A stretch of DNA of 17,587 nucleotides. Origin: SZUA-430 sp964561925. Its GTDB lineage: Bacteria; Pseudomonadota; Alphaproteobacteria; Micropepsales; Micropepsaceae. The stretch is taken from positions 1 to 17,587 of the forward strand of contig CAZLRW010000082.1 in the NCBI GenBank assembly GCA_964561925.1, in the 5' to 3' direction. A program made the translations under genes and the position numbers. The notes beneath the pieces were generated by a model. It was not told where the DNA came from. It saw nothing but the letters and a program-made list of their open reading frames with translations, and did no database searches. Positions 7,323 through 15,348 of the stretch are shown in pieces; position 1 is the stretch's first letter; each line of letters opens with the position of its first letter.

Positions 7323-7592
7323 GGTTCCTCCCAAAGTCGATGCGTGTTCTTTGTTAACCGCGATGGTGCGCGCAAAGGGTGGGCGCGTCAAATCCGGGTC
7401 CCGGTGACAGCGTGGGGCCGCTCACGTATCGCGACAGGTTTGTCGCGCACGTGACGCACGTCGCTCGCGAACATCAATTCGCCAAAGTCGCTGCAACAAG
7501 GCCCCAATCGCATCGCAATCGCGTCGCGATCAAGGCGCGAGATGGCGTCCGCAAGCGACGACATGGACCCGTCGCCCAAGGGGAACCCTCTC
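7323..7592. other. Divergent intergenic region between the MFS and VIT-VWA genes
   Basis: Roughly 270 bp with no convincing gene on either strand; the longer frames crossing it are shadows of the VIT-VWA gene. It should carry the promoters for both divergent genes, but I could not identify convincing -35/-10 pairs. It holds a perfect hairpin at 7430-7447, a CACGTG palindrome at 7449-7454 inside ACGTGACGCACGT, and repeated ATCGC-type words around 7506-7533. These are plausible regulator sites, none assignable to a known regulator. Confidence 0.5.
7430..7447. promoter_or_regulatory. Perfect inverted repeat upstream of the sortase-substrate gene
   Basis: CGCGACA (7430-7436), GGTT loop, TGTCGCG (7441-7447): a 7-bp perfect inverted repeat about 145 bp before the VIT-VWA start. 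It is followed at once by CACGTG (7449-7454). It may be an operator or a 5' leader hairpin; which one depends on the unmapped transcription start. Confidence 0.3.
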
Positions 7593-9830
7593 ATGAAACC
7601 GAAAACGCATATGCGCGGCGTCCCGCTCGGGTCGCCGCATGTTTGGCTGCAGGCGGGCCTGATCGCCGCCTGCGCCACCCTCACCGCCATCGCCGCCCAC
7701 GCCACCCGTGCGGACACGGCCGCGGGCGCCACGCCTCAGCCGGCGATCCTGGTCTCGCCGGACGAGATGGCGACCGGCGCGCTGCTTCTGAAAACGACGG
7801 AAGGCGGCAAGTACCTGGAGGCGCCGCGCGTCAAAACCGACGTCTCGATCGACGTGACCGGCCCCATCGCCCGCGCCCGCATCACCCAACGCTTCGAGAA
7901 CCCGTCCGACAAATGGGTCGAGGGCGTCTATGTCTACCCGCTGCCCCAGAACGCGGGTGTCGACACGCTGAAAATGCAGGTCGGCGACCGCTTCCTGGAA
8001 GGTCAGGTGAAGGAGCGGGTCGAAGCCCGCCAGATCTACGAGAAGGCCGCCGCCGAAGGCTTCAAGGCGACCCTGATCGAGCAGGAACGGCCGAACATCT
8101 TCACGAACTCCGTCGCGAACATCGGCCCGAAGGAAACGATCGTCGTCCAGATCGAGTATCAGGAGGCCGTCCGCCTCGACGGCGACCGCTTCTCGCTCCG
8201 CGTGCCCTTGGTCGTGGGCCCGCGCTACACACCGCCCGGAACGGTCGCGATGGTGGGCTATGACACGGGCGCCGAAATCGTCGCGATCTCAAACCCGGTG
8301 CCGGACGCCTCGCGCGTAACCCCGCCGGTCATCCACCCGAAGCACGGCAAGATCAACCCGGTCAGCCTCAGCGTCCGCTTGAAGTCAGGCGTGGCGCTCA
8401 GCGCAATCGAAAGTCAGTTCCACACCGCCAAGGTCGAGCGCGAAGGCGACAAGGCGGCGACCGTGACGATCGACGGTCCGGTCCCCGCCGACCGCGATTT
8501 CGTGCTGAACTGGACGCTCGCCCCAAGCGCGATGCCGCAGGCGAGCCTCTTCCGCGAAACGATCGGCGCCGAAAGCTACTACCTCGCCATGATCCTGCCG
8601 CCCGCGGGCACGAAGAAAGTGCGCCAGCCGCGTGAGGCGATCTTCGTCATCGACAATTCGGGCTCGATGGCCGGCGAATCCATGCGTCAGGCGAAAGCGG
8701 CGCTCGGCATGGCCCTAAAGCAGCTGAAACCCGGCGACCGCTTCAACGTCGTGCGCTTCGACGATACGTTGGAGGTCCTGTTCTCCGACGCCGTTCCGGC
8801 CGACGACGAACATCTGGGCATTGCGGTCCGCTTCGTCCTCGGTCTGGAGGCGAACGGCGGCACGGAAATCTACCCGGCGCTGAAGGCGGCGCTGGCCGAC
8901 AAGACGCCGAACGACGCCACGCGCCTGCGCCAGGTGATCTTCCTGACCGACGGCGCCGTGTCGAACGAGGACCAGGTGCTCGCCGAAATCGGCAAGTCGC
9001 TCGGCCGCTCGCGCCTCTTCACGGTCGGTATCGGTTCGGCGCCGAACTCGTTCCTGATGGAGCACATCGCCTCGCAGGGGCGCGGCACGTTCCTGCACAT
9101 CGGGTCGGAGGGCGAAGTCATCGCTCGCATGACGGAGCTCTTCAACAAACTCGAAAGCCCGGTCATGACCGACCTGCGCGTCGCCGACGGCGTGAACCTC
9201 GACACCGCGCCGAACCCCATCCCCGACCTCTATGCCGGTGAACCGGTCGTGCTCACGGCGGTCACGGGCACGCAGTCGGGCAGCGTGCGGATCGAAGGCC
9301 GCCTCGGCACCAAGCCCTGGTCGACGACGCTGGACCTCGCTCAGGCGACCGAAGGCAAGGGCATGTCGAAGCTCTGGGCGCGCACGAAGATCACGTCGAT
9401 CGAATCGCTCCGCTACAAGGGCGCGAATGAGGGCGACGTGGATGCGCAGGTGTTGAAGGTGGCGCTCGCGCACCATCTGGTCTCGCGCCTGACGAGCCTC
9501 GTCGCTGTCGACATCACGCCGAGCCGCCCTGTGGGCGAAACGCTGACCAGCCATGACATGCCCACGAATCTGCCGCACGGCTGGGACTTCGAAAAGGTCT
9601 TCGGCGAGGACGTCGAGTCCGATCCGCTGATCAAAGCCTCGTTCGAAGATCCCACGTGGCAGAAGCTCGCCATGTCGGACAAGGTCGCGACAACGAAGGA
9701 CGGGCAGGGCATCGCGCTGCCGCAGACCGACGCCGGCACCACGCTGATGCTCTTCGTCGGTATCGTCATGCTGATGAGCGGCCTCTCGCTCCTTATCGTG
9801 TTCCGCCCGCGTCCGGTGCGCGCGTCGTGA
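7593..9830 (+). CDS. VIT and VWA domain sortase substrate (marine proteobacterial sortase target type)
   Basis: A 745-residue exported protein. An N-terminal hydrophobic segment (about residues 17-40) is the probable signal. A VIT domain follows (about 62-185, with VEGVYVYPLP, VKERVEARQIYEKA and ERPNIFTNSVANI). A VWA domain spans about 347-520 with a complete MIDAS: DNSGS (near 354-358), the Thr of GGTEIYP, and LTDG. Residues 709-715 are LPQTDAG, a sorting signal, followed by a hydrophobic helix and a basic end RPRPVRAS. This is the tripartite signal expected for a sortase. The family is known as the single dedicated substrate of the neighbouring class GN sortase; its biological role is unclear, although VIT-VWA architecture suggests metal-dependent adhesion. 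ATG 7593 is preferred over 7542 because AAGGGGAA (7578-7585) is 7 nt away. Confidence 0.93.
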   Translation: MKPKTHMRGVPLGSPHVWLQAGLIAACATLTAIAAHATRADTAAGATPQPAILVSPDEMATGALLLKTTEGGKYLEAPRVKTDVSIDVTGPIARARITQRFENPSDKWVEGVYVYPLPQNAGVDTLKMQVGDRFLEGQVKERVEARQIYEKAAAEGFKATLIEQERPNIFTNSVANIGPKETIVVQIEYQEAVRLDGDRFSLRVPLVVGPRYTPPGTVAMVGYDTGAEIVAISNPVPDASRVTPPVIHPKHGKINPVSLSVRLKSGVALSAIESQFHTAKVEREGDKAATVTIDGPVPADRDFVLNWTLAPSAMPQASLFRETIGAESYYLAMILPPAGTKKVRQPREAIFVIDNSGSMAGESMRQAKAALGMALKQLKPGDRFNVVRFDDTLEVLFSDAVPADDEHLGIAVRFVLGLEANGGTEIYPALKAALADKTPNDATRLRQVIFLTDGAVSNEDQVLAEIGKSLGRSRLFTVGIGSAPNSFLMEHIASQGRGTFLHIGSEGEVIARMTELFNKLESPVMTDLRVADGVNLDTAPNPIPDLYAGEPVVLTAVTGTQSGSVRIEGRLGTKPWSTTLDLAQATEGKGMSKLWARTKITSIESLRYKGANEGDVDAQVLKVALAHHLVSRLTSLVAVDITPSRPVGETLTSHDMPTNLPHGWDFEKVFGEDVESDPLIKASFEDPTWQKLAMSDKVATTKDGQGIALPQTDAGTTLMLFVGIVMLMSGLSLLIVFRPRPVRAS

Positions 9831-10399
9831 CCCCGCGCCGGACGAAGGTTCTGGCGTTGCTCCTCGTCGTGGCCGGCGCGCTTGTCGCCGGCCACGGCCT
9901 CTTCATTCGCGCGAAGGCCGAGGTCGCGCAAATCCTGCTCGACCGTGCTTGGGAAGAAACGCTGACGACCGGCCGCCCGACCAAAGCGTGGTCGTGGGCC
10001 GACACCTGGCCGATCGCGCGCATCTCGTTCCCACGCCTGCATGAGACGGCGATCGTGCTGAAAGAAGCCGGCGGCGAGGCGCTCGCCTTCGGCCCCGCGC
10101 ATGTCGCGGCCTCCGTCGAGCCCGGCGCGCCTGGCACCAGTGTCATCGCCGCTCACCGCGACACACACTTCAGCTACATCAAGGACCTGAAGCCCGGCGA
10201 CACCGTCGAACTGACGACGAAGGACGGCAGCAAAGTCGCCTATCTCATGACCGGCGCGGCGGTTGTCCACGCCCAGGCCTCGGGAATCGCGCCGCGCGGC
10301 GCAACCCCGCGCCTGGCGCTTGTGACATGCTATCCCTTTGACGGACTTCAGCGCGGACCGTTGCGCTACGTCGTCTTCGCGGAGGCGGTGCGGAACTGA
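9827..10399 (+). CDS. Class GN sortase
   Basis: A 190-residue membrane-anchored transpeptidase. Residues about 7-25 form the N-terminal anchor. The catalytic residues are His110 in AAHRDTHF, Cys168 in LVTCYPFD and Arg180 in GPLRYVVF, the sortase triad in the correct order. The GTG start at 9827 overlaps the stop of the VIT-VWA gene in GTGA, so translation of enzyme and substrate is coupled. The upstream in-frame extension to 9656 lies inside the substrate gene and is not conserved-looking, so it is excluded. Class GN sortases occur in Gram-negative bacteria and by their gene pairing are thought to process one neighbouring target. The enzyme would act on the outer face of the inner membrane. 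What it attaches the LPQTDAG protein to is not known from sequence. Confidence 0.93.
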   Translation: MTPRRTKVLALLLVVAGALVAGHGLFIRAKAEVAQILLDRAWEETLTTGRPTKAWSWADTWPIARISFPRLHETAIVLKEAGGEALAFGPAHVAASVEPGAPGTSVIAAHRDTHFSYIKDLKPGDTVELTTKDGSKVAYLMTGAAVVHAQASGIAPRGATPRLALVTCYPFDGLQRGPLRYVVFAEAVRN

Positions 10400-10431
10400 T
10401 AGGCTGGCTGGGCACTAACAAAGAGTCGTCC

Positions 10432-11049
10432 ATGTTCCGGCTGATCGCCCTGTCGTTCCTCGTCTGCTTTTTCGCCGCCGCAGGCACGGCCGCACCTGAG
10501 CCGACGGTCGCCCGCATCGACAAGTTTCACGACGCGCTGCTCGCCACGATGAAGCAGGGCGAGGCGCTTGGCACGGCCGGCCGGTACAAGAAACTGGAGC
10601 CCGAGGTCGACGCCGCTTTCGACCTCCCCACGATGACAAAGTTCACCGTCGGCCCCCCGTGGGCCAAGATGTCGGAGGATGAACACAAGGCGCTGGTCGC
10701 CGCCTTCCGTCGCATGACGATCGCGAGCTACGCCCACAATTTCGACGTCTTCAAAGGTCAGAAATTCGTCACCGACCCGAAGGTCGAGGCGCGCGATCCC
10801 GACCGCCTCGTCAAGTCACAAGTGGTGCCTGAGGGCGAGAAGCCCGTGAACCTCACCTATCGCATGCGCGAGGTCGGCGGCGAGTGGAAGGTGATCGACG
10901 TGATCTACGAATTCGTGAGCCAACTCGCGACGCGCCGCTCGGATTTCGCGGCGACGGTGGCATCGGGCGGCGCGCCGGCGCTCGTTAAGAAGCTCGACGA
11001 GATCAGCGACAAACTCATGAAGTCGAAGGGCCGCTCCGCCGATCGCTGA
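10432..11049 (+). CDS. hpnM: HpnM-like / MlaC-family periplasmic lipid carrier
   Basis: A 205-residue protein with a signal peptide (MFRLIALSFLVCFFAAAGTAA, cleavage near residue 21). The MlaC/Ttg2D-like domain covers about residues 25-190, with FDLPTMTKFTVGPPWAKMSEDEHKALVAAFRRMTIASYAHNFD, then WKVIDVIYEFVSQLATRRSDFAATVASGGAPALVKKLDE. This domain binds lipids in the periplasm. In hopanoid producers this branch is HpnM, which partners the RND protein HpnN. The HpnM assignment is strengthened by hpnN lying next to it, convergently rather than in an operon. The gene starts 32 bp after the sortase stop and may share its transcript. Its last 35 bp overlap the end of hpnN on the other strand. Confidence 0.85.
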   Translation: MFRLIALSFLVCFFAAAGTAAPEPTVARIDKFHDALLATMKQGEALGTAGRYKKLEPEVDAAFDLPTMTKFTVGPPWAKMSEDEHKALVAAFRRMTIASYAHNFDVFKGQKFVTDPKVEARDPDRLVKSQVVPEGEKPVNLTYRMREVGGEWKVIDVIYEFVSQLATRRSDFAATVASGGAPALVKKLDEISDKLMKSKGRSADR

Positions 11050-13615
11050 TCTGAAGCAGCGGCGGCAGCACGAAGAGCACGACGATCAAGATCCAGCCGA
11101 GCGAGATCATCAAGAGCTCGCCCATGCTCGACGTGCCCGGATGGCTCGAGAACCACAACGCGCCGAAGCCGGAAGCCGTCGCGCCCGCGCTGAACACGAC
11201 CGCCCGCGTCAACGGCGATTGCAGCAGCGCCCGATTGCCCGCCCGCCACGCCATCACGAAATAGATGTCGAACGCGACCCCGATGCCGAACAGTAGGGGC
11301 AGTGCGATGATGTTCGCATAGTTGAGCGGCATGCCGATCGCGACACACGTCGCAAGCGTCAGCGCGCCGGCGAGCGCAAGCGGCGCCAACGCCACCACTA
11401 CATCGCGTGCGCTGCGCAGTATCAACCCCAGCAGCAGTGCGATCGCGATGAACGAGTAGATCCCGGCCTCCGCAAACGCCCACGTGATCGTGCGCCCGGA
11501 TTCCTCCAGCGACACCGGCACCCCGACCGCGGTGGGCACGACCGCCGACACCTCCGCGCGGAACGCCGACATGGTCGCCGTGTCCGTCGGATCGCCCTTG
11601 GGATAGATGCGCACGCGGACTTCGCCTGAGGGCGCGATGAAGTCGCGCGCGATCTCCTCGGGCAGCGTCCCCAGTGTTATTGCTTCCGCAGTAAGAAGGT
11701 TGCGCAAATTGCCGAGCAACGTCTGAAGGCCGGAGGTTAGCATTTGCGCTGCTGTCGCGCGCCGCGATGGGTCGCCCTCGGCCAGCGCCGCCAGTTTGGC
11801 GCCCAGCGAACGGCTGACCGCCGCCGCCGAAGGTGCAGTCTCCGCAGCCTTGATCAGCGCCGACGACGTGGCGCGCAAAGCCGCCACGACATCCGCATCG
11901 CTCGGCGCAGGCTTCGTGTCGATCGGGCTCAGCGACAGATCGAGCAGAAGCGCGGCATCCGCGATCAGCGCGAGCTTCGCCTCTTGGTCAGCCGGAATGA
12001 AGTCGTCGATCGTCACGACCTTGGCGACGGTCGAAAGCGCCTCCAGCTTGCGCTTCAAGGCCGACGCGTCCTCGCGCGTCGCGACCGCCGCATCCATGGC
12101 GTTCGGCGAGCGGTCGGGATCGTGCGCGAGATCGAGCAGCGTCGCGATGGACTCCGCCTCGCGCGAGCGCAGATTGAGCAAGTTGAAGTCGAACGTCAGC
12201 GACGGCAGCAGGGCCACCGCGGCCGCCCCCGCCAGAACCGCTGCGCCCAGGAACACGCGCGCCCGCGAAAGCAACGTCGCATTCAACGGCGCAAGCCCTA
12301 GAAACCCCGTCTCTTCCTGCTCGCCCGCGGGTGACGTCAGCCGGATCAACGCGGGCAGCAACGTCAGCGTCATCGCAAACGTGATCAACATGCCCGTGCC
12401 CGCGATCAGCCCGAGTTCCGCGACGCCACGATAACTCGTCGGTAGAAAGCCGAAGAACCCCGCCGCGATCGCGAATGCGGCAAGCGTGAGCGAAGGCCCA
12501 ATGCCGCGCGCCGCCTCGATCAGCGCCGCGTCAAGCGCCGCGCCCGCGTGGCGCTCCGCCCGGTAGCGCACGCCGAATTGAATCCCGAAGTCGACGCCGA
12601 GCCCCACGAACAGCGCCACGAACGCGACCGAGATGATGTTGAACGCGCCCACCATCGCAAGCCCGAGCGCCGTCGTCGCGATCAATCCGGCAAGGATCGT
12701 CGCCATCACGCTTGCGATCAGCCGCCATGATCGAAGCGCCAACCACAGCATGAACACGATCACGCCGATCGTCGCCGAGGCGATTGGCACCGCCCCCTCG
12801 GTCAACGTCGCGAACTCCTCGTCGAAGATCGGCACCGGTCCCGTCAACCGCACGCTGACGCCGTTCGCGGGCGAAAGGCCGAGCTTCGCCGCCGCCTCGC
12901 GGATCACGCGCGTGGGCTGCGCGCCCGCCTGTAGCTGCCCGAAGTCGAGCTTGACGAGCGCCTCGATCACGCGCCGCATCTCGCGCAGATCGGGCTCGCC
13001 CTCCAGCATCATCCGCCGCCAAGAAAACGGCGCCGCTTCGCCCTTCTCGAGCGACCCCAGCGCGCGATCGATCTCGCCCAACGGCCGCGCCAGCCGGTCG
13101 AGCGTGATCTGCCCGCTCTCGACGCCGAGCAGCGCCGCCGACAGCGCATCCATGATCCCGCGCAAACTCGGATCGGCGGCAAGCGCGCCCAAGAACGGCT
13201 GCGCCGAGATGATCTGTTCGACCGCGGACTGCGTCTGCGCCAGCGGCGGATAGAGCAGCCCGTTGCGCTCGAAGAACGGCCCGCCGCCGGGTTGGCGCAA
13301 CGAGATGAAAAGGTCCGAACGTTCCTCCAGTGCGGCGCCGAGCGCACGCGCCGCCTCCTGCGCGCGCTCCGGCGTCGCGCCGTCGATCACGATCAGGATC
13401 AGGTTCGGCGGCTGCGGGAAGATCGCCTGAAACCGCGCCTCATCCTTGCGCCACGGCAATTCGGGCGACACGAGCTTCGTCGTGTCGGTGTTCATCTTAA
13501 AGTGCGTCGCCGCAAAGACACCCGCGCCGAGCGCGACGACCAACGCTATCAGCGCAACGATGGCGGCATGCCGGACGCAAGTTCCAACGATCCGGCCGAT
13601 CGCCGCCCCCAGCAT
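11015..13615 (-). CDS. hpnN: Hopanoid-associated RND transporter HpnN
   Basis: An 866-residue inner-membrane protein of the RND/MMPL superfamily, proposed to move hopanoids to the outer membrane. It has the family layout: a first membrane segment at about residues 17-37, then a periplasmic domain beginning NTDTTKLVSPELPWR. A cluster of membrane segments runs from about 281 to 420 with a sterol-sensing-like block VAFVALFVGLGVDFGIQF. A second large periplasmic domain covers about 460-705, and a final membrane cluster about 710-855 with LPLLFGIGVAFDIYFVMAW. ATG 13615 is preceded on its strand by GGGGGAGGCAGT, a good ribosome binding site. Its 3' end overlaps the 3' end of hpnM by 35 bp in convergent orientation. 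It is divergent from the thioesterase gene across 111 bp, where its promoter should lie. Confidence 0.92.
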   Translation of the reverse strand: MLGAAIGRIVGTCVRHAAIVALIALVVALGAGVFAATHFKMNTDTTKLVSPELPWRKDEARFQAIFPQPPNLILIVIDGATPERAQEAARALGAALEERSDLFISLRQPGGGPFFERNGLLYPPLAQTQSAVEQIISAQPFLGALAADPSLRGIMDALSAALLGVESGQITLDRLARPLGEIDRALGSLEKGEAAPFSWRRMMLEGEPDLREMRRVIEALVKLDFGQLQAGAQPTRVIREAAAKLGLSPANGVSVRLTGPVPIFDEEFATLTEGAVPIASATIGVIVFMLWLALRSWRLIASVMATILAGLIATTALGLAMVGAFNIISVAFVALFVGLGVDFGIQFGVRYRAERHAGAALDAALIEAARGIGPSLTLAAFAIAAGFFGFLPTSYRGVAELGLIAGTGMLITFAMTLTLLPALIRLTSPAGEQEETGFLGLAPLNATLLSRARVFLGAAVLAGAAAVALLPSLTFDFNLLNLRSREAESIATLLDLAHDPDRSPNAMDAAVATREDASALKRKLEALSTVAKVVTIDDFIPADQEAKLALIADAALLLDLSLSPIDTKPAPSDADVVAALRATSSALIKAAETAPSAAAVSRSLGAKLAALAEGDPSRRATAAQMLTSGLQTLLGNLRNLLTAEAITLGTLPEEIARDFIAPSGEVRVRIYPKGDPTDTATMSAFRAEVSAVVPTAVGVPVSLEESGRTITWAFAEAGIYSFIAIALLLGLILRSARDVVVALAPLALAGALTLATCVAIGMPLNYANIIALPLLFGIGVAFDIYFVMAWRAGNRALLQSPLTRAVVFSAGATASGFGALWFSSHPGTSSMGELLMISLGWILIVVLFVLPPLLQISDRRSGPSTS

Positions 13616-13726
13616 ACTGCCTCCCCCGAATCGTTTTGCGGCCGCCGTCGCCCATTTCGTAACGGCAGCGGCGGCTAAGTCAACGCCGCGCTTCCAAGCG
13701 GCCCGCCTGTCGCGCTAGGCAGGCGC

Positions 13727-14542
13727 ATGAGCACGCATCCCATCGACACCGACACCGCACTTGAGCGTATCGGCCCCGCCCGCTACGCCGCGCGCACGAG
13801 CCAGGCCTACTCGAACTTCAACGGCACGTTCGGCGGCTTCACCGCGGCGATCCTGTTGCGCACGGTACTCGACGACGAACGCCGCCAAGGCGTGCCGGTC
13901 GCGCTCACCGTGAACTACTGCGCCGCCTTGACCGACGGCACGTTCGAACTCGCCGCGCGCGAGGTGCGCACCGGCAGGTCGACGCAACACTGGTTCGTCG
14001 AACTCCGCCAAGGGGACACGGTGGTGGCGACAGCGACGATCGTCTGCGGCCAGCGCCGCGCCGTCTGGTCGCATCACCCGGCCGAGCCCCCGCACATGCC
14101 GCCGCCCGAAACGCTGCCCGTCTTCGACGGATTCAAGCCCGGCGGTTGGACCGGCAGCTACGAGATGCGCTTCGCCGAGGGCGCGCCGAACTGGGTCGAT
14201 CAGCGCGCGGACGACGACATCCGCTCCGCCCGCTCGCAACTCTGGATGAAGGACAAGCCCGAGCGTCCGCTCGACTATCTCTCGCTCGCCTGCATGAGCG
14301 ACGCCTTCGTCATCCGCGCGTTCCTGGCACGCGGAAAATTCGTGCCCACGGGCACGGTCACGCTGACCACGTTCTTCCACGGCAACGAAGAAGCGATGCG
14401 CGCCCAAGGCACGAGCCCGCTGCTCTGCACCGCCGACGCCCACCTCTTCGCCGACGGTTTCGCCGACCAAATCGCCCATCTCTGGGGCACGGACGGAAAA
14501 CTCCTCGCCACCTCGACGCAGATCGTCTGGTACAAGGAGTAG
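13727..14542 (+). CDS. Acyl-CoA thioesterase-like protein (TesB-type double hotdog)
   Basis: A 271-residue cytosolic protein with two hotdog domains. The first covers about residues 15-110 (YSNFNGTFGGFTAAILLRTV and TVNYCAALTDGTFELAAREVRTGRSTQHWFVEL), the second about 140-271. Candidate catalytic residues by analogy with TesB are Asp192 in ACMSDAF, a Thr in TVTLTTFFHG (212-215) and Gln265 in ATSTQIVW. It probably hydrolyses acyl-CoA thioesters; chain-length preference cannot be read. The start has a modest AGGCAGG upstream. The intergenic 111 bp before it is shared with divergent hpnN. No functional tie to hopanoid transport is shown beyond adjacency. Confidence 0.85.
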   Translation: MSTHPIDTDTALERIGPARYAARTSQAYSNFNGTFGGFTAAILLRTVLDDERRQGVPVALTVNYCAALTDGTFELAAREVRTGRSTQHWFVELRQGDTVVATATIVCGQRRAVWSHHPAEPPHMPPPETLPVFDGFKPGGWTGSYEMRFAEGAPNWVDQRADDDIRSARSQLWMKDKPERPLDYLSLACMSDAFVIRAFLARGKFVPTGTVTLTTFFHGNEEAMRAQGTSPLLCTADAHLFADGFADQIAHLWGTDGKLLATSTQIVWYKE

Positions 14543-14560
14543 ACTCGCCGCAAAGCGCAT

Positions 14561-14593
14561 TTGAACAATTACCCCAAATTAGCTATTTTCGGG
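14561..14593 (+). promoter_or_regulatory. Promoter with overlapping palindromic operator of the toxin-antitoxin cassette
   Basis: A -35-like TTGAAC (14561-14566), a 17-base spacer and a -10-like TATTTT (14584-14589) form a good sigma-70-type promoter in an unusually AT-rich patch (about 37% GC over 14561-14611). The near-palindrome AAATTAGCTATTTT (14576-14589, 12 of 14 positions symmetric), flanked by CCC and GGG after one mismatch (14572-14593), covers the -10. This is where a Phd/YefM antitoxin would bind to autoregulate. Confidence 0.55.
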
Positions 14594-14626
14594 ATATTAC
14601 GGAACATAGCCAAAAAGGTGCGCGGC

Positions 14627-14905
14627 ATGGGTAAAGTCCAAAAAGTCTCGTCGAGCGAGTTTGCCGGCAAGTTCGGCCATTGGTCGTTTGCCGCTCAATC
14701 CGCGCCCGTGATGGTGACCGACCGGAAGACCGGCATCGTCAAAGGCTACTTCGTCTCGGCCGATGAGTTCGGCGAACTGCTCAAGCTGCGTGATCGCATG
14801 CCCAAAGCCGTTTATGCGTGGGAACTCAGCCCGGAGCTGGCCGCGGAACTCGAGAAGCCGCTCCCGCGTAACTACCCCAAGCGTCGCGCCGCGAAGGGGA
14901 AATGA
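14627..14905 (+). CDS. Phd/YefM-like antitoxin
   Basis: A 92-residue protein. Its N-terminal part KVQKVSSSEFAGKFGHW, then PVMVTDRKTGIVKGYFVSADEFGELLKL, follows the Phd/YefM antitoxin pattern (VSSSEF-KNFG, PV-VT, G-FVSA-E). These proteins bind DNA through this fold and neutralise the toxin with a flexible C-terminus. Here the C-terminus is ELSPELAAELEKPLPRNYPKRRAAKGK. ATG 14627 is chosen over a TTG at 14561 because AAGGTG (14615-14620) is 6 nt upstream and because the TTG coincides with the -35 element. The stop overlaps the toxin start in ATGA. It likely represses its own promoter through the palindrome at 14572-14593. Confidence 0.82.
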   Translation: MGKVQKVSSSEFAGKFGHWSFAAQSAPVMVTDRKTGIVKGYFVSADEFGELLKLRDRMPKAVYAWELSPELAAELEKPLPRNYPKRRAAKGK

Positions 14906-15348
14906 GACGCCGCCTGATCGAGCCCCCTCAAGTCGGTGAGTTGATCCCGTACTGGTACCTGTGGCGCGCGGAGTTCGAAGCGGGCGAAGAGTCCGGACGC
15001 AAAGCGCGCCCTTGCGCTGTTGTCGTCACGGTCAAAACGACATCGGGTGAAACAAAGATTGCCGTCGTTCCCGTCACGCACACAAACCCGCCGCCTTCGA
15101 GATCGGCTGTCGAGCTCCCGCGCGAAGTGAAATCGCGGCTTGGGCTTGACGCAGCAAGATCACGGGTCATTTGCGACGAAGCGAACGAATTCACGTGGCC
15201 TGGGTACGACATCGCGAAGACGCCGTCCGGCCGCCCAAGCTTCGGCTTCCTCCCACGCGGTCTGCTTGAACGGATTCGCGCCGAATTCGCCGCAGCCCGC
15301 GCCCGCGGTGCGGTGAAGCCGGTTCCTCGCGACGAAGAAGACAACTGA
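14902..15348 (+). CDS. PemK/MazF-like putative toxin
   Basis: A 148-residue protein with the features of a PemK/MazF-fold growth inhibitor. It opens with PPQVGELIPYWYLWRAEFEAGEESGRKARPCAVVV (residues 8-42), has a core strand KIAVVPVTHTNPP (52-64), and NEFTWPGYDI (95-104) toward the end. GR-ARP-VVV and VVPVTH correspond to the first strands of MazF-like endoribonucleases. The N-terminal insertion WYLWRAEFEAGEE and the C-terminal extension ARARGAVKPVPRDEEDN make it longer than MazF (about 110 residues). Catalytic residues are not assigned with confidence. The assignment is supported by the upstream Phd-type antitoxin (4-bp ATGA overlap). Its stop overlaps the next gene by one base. Antitoxins of the Phd group usually pair with other toxin folds, so the pairing is unusual. 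Confidence 0.7.
   Translation: MRRRLIEPPQVGELIPYWYLWRAEFEAGEESGRKARPCAVVVTVKTTSGETKIAVVPVTHTNPPPSRSAVELPREVKSRLGLDAARSRVICDEANEFTWPGYDIAKTPSGRPSFGFLPRGLLERIRAEFAAARARGAVKPVPRDEEDN

Noticed and set aside
6160..7407. 415-residue plus-strand frame
   Set aside because: It is antisense to the MFS transporter, Arg/Asp/His-rich, and has no hydrophobic or motif structure; a GC-rich shadow.
7506..7533. Short repeated ATCGC words, considered as a tandem repeat or iteron
   Set aside because: Copies are irregularly spaced and short; consistent with GC-rich chance repetition.
9656..9826. Upstream extension of the sortase reading frame
   Set aside because: It lies inside the VIT-VWA coding sequence in another frame; the membrane anchor starts just after GTG 9827, which overlaps the upstream stop.
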